Source of the DNA: Gordionus sp. m RMFG-2023
Taxonomy: Eukaryota > Nematomorpha > Gordioida > Chordodea > Parachordodidae
Assembly: GCF_954871325.1 (NCBI RefSeq)
Contig: NC_088778.1
Coordinates: 18,193,666 to 18,257,665 of the forward strand
Direction of reading: 5' to 3'
DNA: 64,000 bases
Within the stretch, counting starts at the first letter, position 1, and every line of letters begins with the position of its first letter. Below are positions 35,844 to 47,429 of this stretch, one piece after another. The notes below the pieces were generated by a model that did no database searches, was not told the origin of the DNA, and was given only the letters and a program-made list of their open reading frames with translations. Made by a program: the position numbers and the translations under genes.

Positions 35844-37710
35844 GTATTTATAAAGGTAGTGTTTGATGCGGCATTGTCGCATGTAATAGCCGTTGACTTT
35901 ATATTTATGCTATAATTGTTAATGATTCTATAAAATGTCTTATATATGTTTTCCCCAGAATGGGAATTTGTAAAAGGAACAATGTCTAATAATATAGATT
36001 TTAGTACCCATTCATCATCAATGTAATGGCAGGTTAATCCCAAGAATGGGACATTTGTTGGACTTGACCAAATATCTATTGTAAAATTTATTTGTGTATT
36101 AGATTTGTTTATTATCAATTTAATTTTTTGGAATTCATTATCAAAAGATTCATTAATGTATTGTTTTAATGTAGGAATTGAACATATTTTAATGCTAGGA
36201 TTTAATGCTTTAACAAAACCATTAAATTCATTTGCTGCAAGAATTTTAAATGGGATATTAGATTTGATCAAAAGTTTTAATAAATGGTGTTTGATATCAT
36301 TATTGTTGTGCATATGATTTTTATTTATATCATTATCAAAATTTGATTCAATAAATTTATTATTATAAGTTTTTTGATGGAATCGTTTGTAATGATTAAT
36401 CAAAGCTGAAGTAGTTTTTTTTAACACTTAATTTCAACCCGACAAATCTTACATCTTGCAGTTTCTGTTGATGCTTGGTAAATATAATGTTTCCAAATAT
36501 CTGCATTTTTCCGTCCTCCCTAGCCTAACTTTATAAAATTTGAGGTGGATGATGAATATTGGCTTTGTTGTCCAATGCTTTCTGATTCAGAAATATCTAT
36601 TATACCAATAGGTTGAATATCTATTTATTAAATTAAATATTTATAGCATAGCCAGCCAACCCAATATGGCAATCAATAAGTTAGTCAGTAATATATATAT
36701 GTCAAAATCATCAGATCCTATAATCATCATATCAGAATTTTCTTATAAAATATTTTTTACAAACTGCTCATACAATTGATAAATTATCCAAAAATGTAGA
36801 TGATAGCTTATAAAAAATTTATCACAAAATTATAATATATATTTTAGTGAATTTGGATATAAATGAAAAATAAAGTTTTAAGTTTAAAAATACTATTACA
36901 TGTACTTATATTAAATTTTATATAGATTTACTTACAAAAATGATTTGGATTTATAGGTTTTAATTCCAAACACTGTACATAAAATTTAATTATATTGGGA
37001 AAAGAATCAAGAATATAATTTTATAAAGATAATATAAATTTTTGTGAATTTTTCATAGTAGAATAATGAAAGTTTTAGATTATTTGATTTGGGCAATAAA
37101 AAATTCCTACTGAGATTCAATGATGATCTTTAATCCCAAACACTACTTTGTTGTTATTAACATAAACAGTAATATTCTTTTTAATGTGGGGAAATAATAA
37201 ATTGTCAAAAAGCTATGCAACTTAAATAAGTACGAAAAACTCACATTAGCAATATTTTACAAATTAAGTGGTAAAAACTTTAGGCAAAAAGTCAAATTTA
37301 TGATTTCTCCATCATCAAATGAAAAGAAATATCAGGTTTGCCCGTCATTCTTGATGTGATTAACAGTTTATTATAATTGTATATGTTATATAAATTACCT
37401 TCTTCGTCCATCTCTATCATAAAAGAAATTTCTAAAGTAATGGTCTATTATGAGATAAATTAAAATGGAATTTTAAAATTTGGCGCAATTTTCATTATTC
37501 CACTAGATTTTATTAAATTGAAATAATTCCAAATAATATATGATTATTTTCCAATATATATTAATTATTTTAGTCGAATAATCTCGAATAATAGATAATA
37601 AATTATTCGACGAATAATATATTTTCCTTACTCGAATAATTGTGTTATTCGTATTCCTAAAATACGAATCGAATATCGAATAACAAATTCGTTTTAGGTA
37701 TATATCTGGG

Positions 37711-38728
37711 TTTTTATAAATATACCAATTCAGCATCTTGTAGTTCATTTTCCACTAATATGAAATCAACTTTTAAAATTATAAAATAGATTATTTTTTA
37801 TTTAATTAAAAAAGAAAGAACACTTTTGACAAAATGCATTTGCATGTTAGATTGACTAAAAATTAAAATTGTACCTAAATTAAAAACTATTTAATACAGT
37901 AAAATATAAAAAATTAAAATGATGCAGTTGGTTGGAGATTATCAAGTTTTTTTCAAAAATTTTTTAATATATTCCCCCAATTAAAATTTTTATTTATCCC
38001 ATCCTCTGAGCCAGTTAAACGTGTTTAAAATTCTCTTGTTTATCTGATCAAAATTTTAAAAATAAATAAAAAATTATAAAAATATCTTATATTATAATTT
38101 ATTATTTTTATATAATTTTGTTTGTATTATATATAGGAAAAAATTATTAAAAAAGAACCCATCTTATAATATATTATTTTTGTATAATTTTATTCATATT
38201 ATATACAGGAAATTTTTGTATATAATATTTTATTTATCAAGTAACATGTTCCTTTTTTCATAAGTTAATGAATAACACATTCTCTTTTTTGACATAAGTT
38301 TCTTTTTTGAAGTAAAGTTTACAGCACTAGTTAAAACTGATTATTAATCATATTTAAAAGAGTATAAATACCAAAAGTTGACATGTATTTTTAAAAATTT
38401 ATTCAAATTGGGTATTTTACCCAGGATTGAATTTTATTCAACTCTTCTTTTACAATTCTTATTGCCATAACAGAATTTGACAGGGGTGCTTTTTAATTGA
38501 TTTTGTAACATATTTTAATAAAATAGGTTATAATCTAATTAACTTATTCTTCATTTCTTATCAGGAGAGTTTAAACACAAATTTGGGTTAAACCAAGATT
38601 CAGTGTAACCATAAATATAAAAATGTATCCTGTTTTAAATTAGGATATCTTTTTCCATATGGATGGCTTTTTTAAAAAAAATAAATAAGTAAAATAAATG
38701 GAAATAAGTATTTTCACAAATCTCATAA
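37711..38728. other. AT-rich spacer downstream of boule
   Basis: It contains a ~75-bp tandem duplication (about 38085-38230, with TTATAATTTATTATTTTTAT and TATTATATA(T/C)AGGAAA). No gene is recognised. Confidence 0.55.
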
Positions 38729-38734
38729 TTTATT
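38729..38734 (-). promoter_or_regulatory. Candidate polyadenylation signal for boule
   Basis: AATAAA on the minus strand, 114 bp past the boule stop. Plausible, but not unique in this AT-rich sequence. Confidence 0.35.
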
Positions 38735-38847
38735 TTTAATCTAATATCACATTCTCTAACCATGATCATTTGAATTATGTACAAATAGTTAAAATATTTT
38801 ATACATATACTATTAAAAATATCACAATGCTCTTTTAATAATTATAA

Positions 38848-40421
38848 TTATTCACATATTTTATTTTTACCATCTCCAAATGATTGGGTCATAAAATCAT
38901 TTGAATTATTTACATCATGATTTATATAAGGCACACCCCCATTAAGATGACTAATCAACATATCTGGATTATTGGATGCTAGGTGGTTCATGTATTGAAC
39001 TTTTTCAAGATCTTTATAATGAGTTGGTGCATTTGTAGAATTGTTATTAATTAAGCTATATAAATTAGAATGAGCAGGCTGATTAAATTGAGTGGACATT
39101 GTTATAATTGGTGGTGAGGATTGCTGAATTGAATTATGTGGGGAAATGTTGTGATTAACAGAATTCGAGAGTGGTATTACATTAGGTTGATATATAATTT
39201 CAGGGTTTGAATATATAATAGCTCCTGGTGATATCATTCCTGTAATCTATATTTGTACAATTTTTTAGATGTCTAATTATAAGAATACTTGATTATTTAT
39301 CCATCTTGCTTGTGCTGGAAATGAGGGTTGGGGTGGTGATATTGGACTAGCACATGGATTCTGTTATTTATTTATATTATTCATAAATTTGAATATATTT
39401 AAATTACAGCATTTGGCACTGGAAAAGATGGATAATAAAATGGTTGAGCAGAATATAGTATTGGGACATTAACCTATATCTTATAATAATATAAAATAGG
39501 ATAATTTAATAACTTGATGGGAAAGAGGGCTTAAATTATGTTGATTTAATCCATTAGTATTTCCAAGATTGTTAGAGCTATTGTTTATAGATGGCCCAGG
39601 GGAGAATAAAAATCCTATCAATTAATAAAAGTAATTAAAATTTTTAAAACCAAAACCTGAAGAAAATGATGAAGGTGAAATTAATGGTGAATTGAGACCA
39701 TTAATAACATTTCCATTGTTAGGGTTGATATATATTTGTGAAATCCCTAATCCTGGTGGATAGAATAATGCTCCCATGGAAGGATTGTTGTGTGTAACTT
39801 GATTACTGTATTCTAAATGATTTAAATATAATTAAATATGCAAAGAGATTATACCTGAAAGTGTATGTAATTTTGAGTTTGGCTGCTATAAGCAATCTTA
39901 AAGTTATATTAAAAATATTATTTACTTGTTTTTTTATTGCTGGTCCAACATTAAGTTTTCTTTCTTTAAATATTAATAATTCTGCCTAAAATTTAGATTA
40001 TTTTAGAAAAATCTAGAATTAACTATACTATCTGCTGAACTTTCTTTACATCGTCTTCTGATTCAAAAGTTACAAATCCATACCTTAATTATACAGATAA
40101 AAAAAAGTAATAAATTAATATACCCTTTAGAAACTCCAGCTCTATCAACTATAATTTTCACATCCTTCACTAATCCATAGTCAGAAAAATATTTAAATAA
40201 TTCAGTTTCAAGTGTCTATATATTACATAATTATCAAAAGGTTAATAATAAACAGATATTTTTACCTGTGGTGGAATACCACCAACAAAAATTCGATTAG
40301 CTATAATTATACCAAATTTTGGTGGATGTGTGCTTGCATTAATGCTAGCTTTTTCATTACTATTTTCTTTCATTGACTAGAAATATGTTATCAAATAAAT
40401 AAAATTAATTTTACGTACCAT
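38848..40421 (-). CDS. boule: Boule-like (DAZ family) RNA-binding protein, 11 coding exons
   Basis: Exons (minus, 5' to 3'): 40421-40419, 40376-40266, 40215-40124, 40083-40029, 39985-39926, 39885-39855, 39812-39657, 39614-39514, 39473-39408, 39360-39289, 39246-38848. They form one frame of 381 codons plus stop. The RRM (residues ~28-110) has RNP2 NRIFVGG, then DVKIIVDRAGVSKGYGFVTF (containing RNP1) and ERKLNVGPAIKKQ. The D-R-A-G-V-S-K-G and L-N-V/I-G-P-A-I motifs are signatures of boule/DAZ rather than generic RRMs. The ~270-residue remainder is rich in Asn, Ser, Pro and Gln and low in complexity. Family members bind 3' UTRs and promote translation in germ cells, acting in meiosis. The first coding exon holds only the ATG, followed by a 42-bp intron; a second ATG is codon 3. 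Introns are 40-50 bp, and one exon is just 31 bp. Confidence 0.9.
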
Positions 40422-41099
40422 TTTCAAGTAATTAACTATTAAAAACCCTCATATGCTGTAATCTTTGAATACATATCTAAAATATATAATAAATAATGGA
40501 TATTAATTGAATATGTATACTAAATGGCCTAAAGTTTTATTTGCCTTGAAATTTATAATATTCAAATTTTCAATTAATCAGGTTTTCACATAGTATATTA
40601 GTATCTTAATTATATTGTTAATTGATACTGACATTTTTGGAATATATAAAATTTTAATATAGTAGCACCATGTTTAATTTTTATCCGAATCGAAAAAATA
40701 TATGGAAATAAACAAAACATTATTGTTTACTTTTATTTTATTTTAAAATATTTGAAATATTACGAAAAACATTTTATTTTTCAGAGGGTTTTTTTTGAAA
40801 TTTTTTTTATTTATGGTGATGTCAATAATAATCATAATTTAACAAGTTCGATCAAATAATTCAAAAAAAAAACAAATAGCAAATCTAGAATAAGAGAATT
40901 TTTCGTTTTTTTATTTTCGGAATAAAGCTAAAAATTTATTTAAATTTAAATAGGAAATTTTATTTAGGAAAAGATTTTTAAAATTATTATTACCGCTCTT
41001 TTTATCAAATATATTTGTGCAGAAAAATAAATGTGAAAGTAAATAATAATTTAAGAGTTGGTAAAAGTATAAAGTCTGACTTACCAATCAAAAAAGATG
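40422..41099. other. Upstream flank of boule
   Basis: This should hold the boule 5' UTR and promoter on the minus strand. The immediate leader reads TAATAGTTAATTACTTGAAA before the ATG. No motif stands out from the AT-rich background and no further exon is seen. Confidence 0.4.
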
Positions 41100-43280
41100 A
41101 AACTCTTCATTTTATAAAATTCCATGACAACGTGAGTTTCAACCTGAACCTCAGAATCTTCTAAAATTTTTACTAGAATTTGGTTATATTTAACTAAGTA
41201 AAGAATTAAATTTCAGCCTCCAACTCCAAACAGCGGTTGAGATATGGGCCACTAATGTCGAAATATGGGGCATTTTGAACAAAATGTTCGCTCTTTTATT
41301 TTAGATATATTTGAGCTGAAAGCGGAATTTAAATTTATTTATATAGCCTAATGATATGCCTCCAAAATGATATAAAGTTAAATATTGTTAAAAAATTTGT
41401 CAAAAACTGAAAACTATCATAAAATAAAAGCAGTATTTTTTTTTCTCTTAAATTTTATATACATATATAGATATAGGACATGAGTAAATATATACATTAT
41501 CAAGTTGGGCTGAGCTAGAAGAAATTGCATTTTAATTATTAGTCTATTGCAAATATTCTTAATGAATATTTGATATTAATCAATAATTGTAACAAAAGTA
41601 AAAGCTATCAAATACTTTATGTTTAATATGAGGAAGGAACTTTGATTTATTTATTTGATGAATTGAATTCTCATCTAAAAATTACAAATAAAAAATTCTT
41701 ATATATTGTAAATTCAATAATTTTCACAATATGAAAATAATTTAACCTTAATTTAATTTTCCCAAAGTGACAATAAAGCATGAAACATTTGTATACCGGT
41801 AACGGGTTTGAACCTTTGAACACGATATCTTTTACCTATGCGTAATTAATTCCAATAATATTTGCTTTATAAAAATTAAATGAATCTAAGGTGTTTAATA
41901 TTTGATTCTCGTATGTACGCTGAAGGTAGCTTTTTCTGCTAACCTTTCGGCAATGTTTGCAAATGACATTCCTCTGTGATTTCAAATTCAAGTTCATGCT
42001 AGCCTAGATTATAAATTTTATCCATATATTTTAAAAAAACATTTTTGATAAATTTTGATTTTAAGAAAACCAATTATTTTAGTTTAGAAAGAAAAGAATT
42101 GATCTTAAATCTGCAAATTTATTAAATTTCATTTTATAAATTAGAATATAATTCCTTATGATAACATAATATTAATATTTTCTTCAATTGGTCTTTCTTG
42201 TAACCTTTATTGATATAAAACGGGTTTTACCAAGCATCATAATACTCTTTTAATCGGAATTATAGAATTTTTGAATAATATCTATAAAATAATCGAAAAA
42301 CACTTCCAGCCTTTATAATATTTGTATTGGATAAAACTTCCTTTCTTTTCCATGACCAATTTTTTGCTATCCTTGTTATGGATTCAGTCGTAGAAAATCT
42401 CCTTGTTTTTAAGGTCCAAGATTTTGGTAAAATCGTTAATATCTGATTTTTTTTCATTTCGAGAATGTGTTGTTAATTTCAATTGCTTAATAATTTCATA
42501 TTCATCCGTAATATTAAAATTATCTTCTGAAAATACTTTTCAAACATATTTCTTATTTTTTATGTGATATAATGAAAATTTTTTTAATACCCGGACTCGG
42601 CCTAATATCTTAAATCGTCTATTATCTGTAAAAAGTTTAAAAAAATATAATATAATCTGTAAAAATAAATATAATATATTCTAATAAAGTACAGGCCCTC
42701 GCCTAACCTGAAAATATAAAACTCGGGCTGGGCTATGCTAATGGTACCTCTGCATGTCTCTGATTTAATTACATAAAATATAAAGATTTTTGCTTAAATA
42801 TATTACAAATAATGATTTATCAAATATTTATTACGAATTTTAACAATTGACTAATGATCATATCTAAGAAACCTGAACTCGGCCCAACTTGAAAATTTGC
42901 ATATTTATTTATTAATATATAAAAAATTTAAGAGAAAGAAAAATACCAATTTGATTTTAGGACCATTTCCGGTTTTTAAAATTGTTTTTAACAATATTTA
43001 ACATTAATAAATATAAAGGTCTACCATGCTATATAAATAAATTTAAATGGCGCTTCTAGCTCAATTATATCTAAAGATATTTAAAATTAAAGAGAGAGCA
43101 TTTTTCCCAAAATGCCCCCTTTTCGACTTTTAGAGTACTCAGCCACTGTTTGGAGTTGGAGGCTAAAATTTTATTTTTTTCTTAGTTATAATATAAACAA
43201 ACTTGTAAAAATTTTAGAAAAACCTAAGGAGGTCGGGTTGAAAATAGTGTTTTTTTTGATGATTTGTCATATAATAAATT
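41100..43280. mobile_element. ~2.2-kb element with ~250-bp terminal inverted repeats, class unknown
   Basis: 41100-41352 and 43020-43280 are imperfect reverse complements. Shared blocks include GCCTCCAACTCCAAACAG, GGGGCATTTTG, TCTAAAATTTTTAC and AATTTAAATTTATTTATATAGC. The ~1.67-kb middle has no recognisable transposase. A 65-codon ORF at 42260-42457 (minus) matches nothing I know. The right arm ends where the second foldback element starts. Confidence 0.65.
42585..42765. mobile_element. GGCCCG-type MITE fragment
   Basis: It starts CCCGGACTCGGCCTAATATC and ends with CTCGGGCTGGGCTATGC, ...CTCTGCATGTCTCTGATTTA, similar in style to 28107-28465. It lies within the 41100-43280 element, so it is probably a later insertion. 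Confidence 0.45.
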
Positions 43281-43284
43281 CACC

Positions 43285-44237
43285 ATATATATGTCGTAAT
43301 TTTTAAAGGGATCATGACTATCCGGGATCTTCACGGGATTTAAAGGGATCCCTTTAAAATTTCAATTTTTTAAAGGATTATCACGTTTTAATCGTGATAA
43401 AGAGGAATCTTATTTTAAAAGCGTTTTCCACGAGTTTCGTTGCGTTTTTTAATTTTCAATTTTGTTTTTTTGGCCTTATGATATAAGATATGTCTAGTAT
43501 AGGGTATCAATCGATAGCTAATCAAAAGATCTATTCAACTGAAGGTCAATCTCTGCCCCATAATGGGCGGTCTAAGGGGTAGGGGTGGGGGGGGGTGTAA
43601 GAAATATTTTTTTTGATATGGGTATCAATCGATAGCTAATCAAAAGATCTATTCAACTGAAGGTCAATCTCTGCCCCATAATGGGCGGTCTAGGGGGTAG
43701 GGGTGGGGGGGGGGTGTAAAAAATAATTTTTTTTGATATGGGTATCAATCGATAGCTAATCAAATGATCTATTCAACTGAAGGTCAATCTTTGCACCATA
43801 ATAGGCGGTCTAGGAGGGGTGGGAGGGGGGGGTGTAAAAAATATTTTTTTTGATATGGGTATCAATCGATAGCTAATCAAAAGATCTATTCAACTGGAGG
43901 TCAATCTCTGCCCCATAATGGGCGGTCTAGGGGGTAGGGGTGAGGGGGTGTAAAAAATATTTTTTTAAATATGGGTATCAATCGATAGCTAATCAAAGGA
44001 TCTATTCAACTGGAGGAATCACTGCCCCATAATGGGCGGTCTAGGGAGGTAGATGTGGGGGGGGGGGTGTTGTAAAAAATATTTTTTTAAATATGGGTAT
44101 CAATTGATAGCTAATCAAAGGATCTATTCAATTGGAGGTCAATCTCTGCCCCATAATGGGTAATCTAGGGGGGTAGGGGTAGGGGGGGGGGTGTAAAAAA
44201 TAATTTTTTATGATATGGGTATTCATCGATAGCTAAT
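43285..44237. mobile_element. Single arm of a second foldback element
   Basis: It begins TATATATGTCGTAATTTTTA, then AAGGGATCATGACTATCCGG, matching the left end of the element at 3562, including the GGTATCAATCGATAGCTAAT block. It then runs into a tandem array and stops without a matching inverted end, so the second arm is missing. Confidence 0.75.
43501..44230 (+). repeat. Six ~119-bp tandem repeats in the foldback arm
   Basis: Units start at about 43501, 43620, 43740, 43857, 43973 and 44095, with a partial unit at 44216. Each reads GGTATCAATCGATAGCTAAT, CAAAAGATCTATTCAACTG, TGCCCCATAATGGGCGGTCT, a G-rich tract and a T-rich tract. The units are far more alike here than in the first foldback element, suggesting recent homogenisation. 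Confidence 0.92.
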
Positions 44238-44585
44238 TCTTCCTCTTTCTCCTTCTCTATTTTAAAATATTTTTTAAATTTTTAATAATATTATTAAATG
44301 TCATTTCCATTTTATTTAATATAAAAATTATATATGGGAGGATATCTGTTATTTTTTAAGGAAATGATTAATGATAAAAATACTAACAAACATATTCTTT
44401 CAATTTTGGAATATTTTCTAAAAATATATTTCCAAGAAAATTTTTTTTATCATCAAAAAAAGGAAAAGATAAAAAAATTATAAAAGGGGGGGGGGGGAAG
44501 TGAAGATTTAGAATATTTTTTTTTTACTTAATTTCAAATTTCTTTTTTATATATTAATAAATTCAAAATATTATCATTTTTAATA
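44238..44585. other. AT-rich spacer
   Basis: It holds a G-run near 44487-44497. No gene is seen. Confidence 0.5.
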
Positions 44586-47413
44586 ATGCCCCAATTAGTT
44601 ATGCCTGAAAATCAAACCCAATATCAAATTTATAAAAAAATTCTAATGACTAACAACTATACAATCATTCCTGGAATAGATGCCAAACTAAAATCTAAAA
44701 TTAAAGGACTTTTTTATTTAAAAAATAATATTATAATGTGCTCGAAAAAAAACAAGCCAATTATTATATTATCCGAATTGGATGAAATATTTAAGAAACA
44801 TCACAATGATAAAAATCATACAGGTAAATGTTTATTGAATTACTATTTTTCTTAACTAGTGCACGTGCTTCTAACGATTCAAATTATAATATATACTATT
44901 ATTTTTATTTGTATTCCAATAACTTCATTTACAATCCGAACCAGCCAGAATTTTTTTTAAAAATATTAGGCCTTACCCAGCCCGAACCTAAATTGTTTTG
45001 TAAAAATAACACCAGGCAGGGCTGGAGGCGTACCAGGAATTTGCAAATGTCAATAAATCATGGTTTCATTGTATATTATTTTATAATTTGAATGTTAGAT
45101 AATTTTACAATTTTCATTTAAGATTATTTTACAATTTTTTTTAAAGATTATAAGAATAATTTTTCAATTAGATATTTTTTAATAATATACAAAAAAATAA
45201 ATAAATTTTAGGGTAAATCTATTTTGTCAATTATGTTCGGATTAGGAATTTAAGGGAAAAACTGGTTGCGTCGGATCTTGGAAAATATTTTACTTTCTGC
45301 GCATGGTTATAATTTAATCGAAAAGGAAGAGAAACTTTATAAATATCTAAATGTCCTGGTTCGACTTATTGGTAAACAGCCGACTGTTTGGATAGCTATA
45401 ATAGCTTCGTCTAAACAGCTTCAAAAGTAAGATATAAACAATAAAACGAAAGAAACAAATCGAAAAACACAAAAAAAATATGAAAAATAACAATGCCATG
45501 AAATACTAAACATACCAAAATAGAGTTTCCTAGTTCAAAAGCTGTCTAGCCTAGGCTAAACAGAAATAAGTATCAAAATGAGTCGAACTAAGACACACCC
45601 TTAGGTTTTTAAATTTTATTTATTTATAGTATTAAAAATTAAAAAAGAAATGGGTATTACATTTGTTATTTCTCTTCAAGTTTTATACTAAAATATAACG
45701 AAATTCAGCTTATTTTTTTTAGTTTTATTCGGTTTTTATTTTTTCTATATAAAAAAACTTATATTAACCGAAACGAAACAAAAAATAATATCAATTTCCC
45801 CAAACCAGAATGAAGATACATGATTTATTTCAAAAATGGTTCGGGAAATTAACGGGCCCCTATCACTCTTATGCTGAATTATAAAAATATAGTGTAAAAA
45901 TCATTTAAAAAAAATAAAATAAAAGGGTATACCTCGTATTGAAGAAATAAAATAAGATCTTATAGGAATGTGTTGACAGAATTTGCGGATGAATTGAAAT
46001 ATAATTTTTAAAAAAATAATAATAAAAAGTGACAAATTTTAAATCAACAAAAAATCTATAATTAAAAAAAGAAATGAAGGTTTATTTTTATTTCGAGGGA
46101 ACTAGGTTAATTTTTGTAGAAATAATACTAATAAAATGATATATGTAAATTAGTTTTATCAATATAATAGATTATCATCATTACCAAAATGAAATGTAAA
46201 AACAAACTCAACTTACCGTTTTAAAATTTTGGCCTAATAACTTGAATTCAACTGAACCATGTTATAAATTGGTTCAACATGTGTTTTTATTGACATGTAA
46301 AATAGAAAATATTAGCTTAAACTTTAATTTTTTAAAAATTTTATTATGATAGTGCGTGTAGCGCTAATAATATTAGCTGAATGCAAATTATTTTTATACT
46401 TAATGTTTATTTATTTAAAATGTATGTGTATTGTTATTTTTATGACAATAATATATTCTCGTTTGAAAATACATACTATGTTTATTCTAGTAGTATTTCA
46501 AAATTTATAGAATATTAACTGTAATATTATTTATTCAAATTTGTTTAAATTAATATTAATATGAACGAATCGAATATACAAGTACTAAGTATAATTAATA
46601 AATATTATGCGAATAAAAAACACGGTTTGCACTAGTAATCTTTTTATTTTCCCAAAAATTTAGGAGTGAACACAACTATCAAATCGATTGAAACAATATA
46701 TGCAACTGTTCCAGTGAATAAGCTCAAAGATTATATAAAAAATTGTGAGGTATGCTCATTAAAGACGACGTTGCCGAAGGCCCCAACTGGTAAAGCTATA
46801 AAGTCAACGGCAGTATGGGGTCGAGTTGTAATGGATCTTATTGATTTTAGTAGCACTCCTGATGGAGAATTTAAATACATAATTCACTTTAAAGACCATT
46901 TTTCTAAATTTACATACGCAAAGCCTCTTATATCAAAACAAGGGGAACAAACAGTAAGGGTTATACGAAATTTGTTTTTTACTTTCGGTCCTCCAAAAAT
47001 TTTACAAAGTGATAATGGACGAGAATTTAAAAGTAAATAAAATTATTGATTTGTCTAAAAAAATATTTGTAGATAAAATGGTTGAATCTATGTTAAAGGA
47101 TGATTTTCCAGGGGTAATATTCGCACATTCGCGACCACGCCACCCAGAAACCAATGGTTTAATTGAGCGAGCAAATGGAACTTTAGAGTCGCGAATAAGC
47201 GGTTACATGTTGGAAACAAAAAAATATGATTGGGCGACTGCGCTCCCTAAAATTGTATTTAATATCAATCTAGGATTTTCTAGAACAATTAAAAATACCC
47301 CATTTAATGTATTTTTCGCTAGAACACCTTATTCGGTTGATAGCGAACAGGAAGTGATACCAGAAATAGTTAATGTGGATTCTGATCATGAAGAAATGAG
47401 TAAAAATCTATAA
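44586..47413 (+). mobile_element. Broken element carrying an HHCC/DDE integrase
   Basis: 44586-44823 encodes an HHCC-like zinc region (EIFKKHHNDKNHTG). 46664-47413 holds the rest of that region (CEVCSLK) and an integrase core with MDLIDF, LQSDNGREF and HPETNGLIERANGTL, i.e. the three acidic positions of the DDE type. The style resembles integrases of the KRBA2/SCAND3 and gypsy/Ginger lineage. No LTRs, protease or reverse transcriptase are seen nearby, so a DNA-transposon (Ginger-like) or retroelement origin is unresolved. The copy is broken in one or two places. A spacer of ~1.8 kb separates the two coding parts. Confidence 0.7.
45355..45597. mobile_element. Possible small inverted-repeat element
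   Basis: The ends GGTTCGACTTATTGGTAAAC and GAGTCGAACTAAGACAC are roughly inverted, with CTGTTTGGATAGC paired to CTGTCTAGCCTAGG-type sequence inside. It lies in the spacer between the integrase blocks. No target duplication was confirmed. Confidence 0.4.
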
Positions 47414-47429
47414 TATTTAAGAGGGCTCA

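Larger units (their letters stand above)
33136..36530 (-). pseudogene. hAT transposase of the outer element (BED finger to hAT dimerisation domain), split
   Basis: Minus-strand order: BED-type zinc finger (ADIWKHYIY...CKICRVEIK...SALINHYKRFH, 36375-36525), then the DDE-type core with FTIDIWSSPTNVPFLGLTCH and AITCDNAASN (both catalytic-region aspartates visible). The inner hAT insertion follows. Beyond it come RCFAHVLNLVVQ, DTPIRWNSSY and, at 33136-33444, the dimerisation domain WWKLHGDRFPVLSKMARDIL with STPCERLFS. Besides the insertion there is at least one stop near the BED finger and a frame change around 33450-33840, so the copy is inactive. It was nearly full length before the insertion. 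Confidence 0.85.
32903..37702 (-). mobile_element. hAT DNA transposon, interrupted by a second hAT
   Basis: The element begins TATACCTACAAAAATACG and ends ATTCGTTTTAGGTATA. Both ends are followed inward by many ATTCG/CGAAT motifs. A perfect 8-bp duplication TATCTGGG flanks it (32895-32902 and 37703-37710), diagnostic of hAT. It is 4.8 kb in total, or about 3.2 kb without the inner insertion, a normal size for an autonomous hAT. The transposase runs on the minus strand. Confidence 0.92.

Noticed and set aside
36105-36317. Plus-strand ORF in the hAT region
   Set aside because: It is antisense to the hAT transposase, which has clear motifs on the minus strand.
41800-41840. tRNA-like GGTTTGAACC stretch
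   Set aside because: No cloverleaf can be built around it: acceptor, D and anticodon arms are absent.
42260-42457. 65-codon minus-strand ORF as a gene
   Set aside because: No recognisable domain; it lies in the middle of an inverted-repeat element with Lys/Ile-rich AT-driven composition.
43501-44230. Regular ~119-bp repeats that could suggest a CRISPR array
   Set aside because: There are no unique spacers: the whole unit repeats, units are long and G/T-rich, and the setting is a eukaryotic transposon arm.
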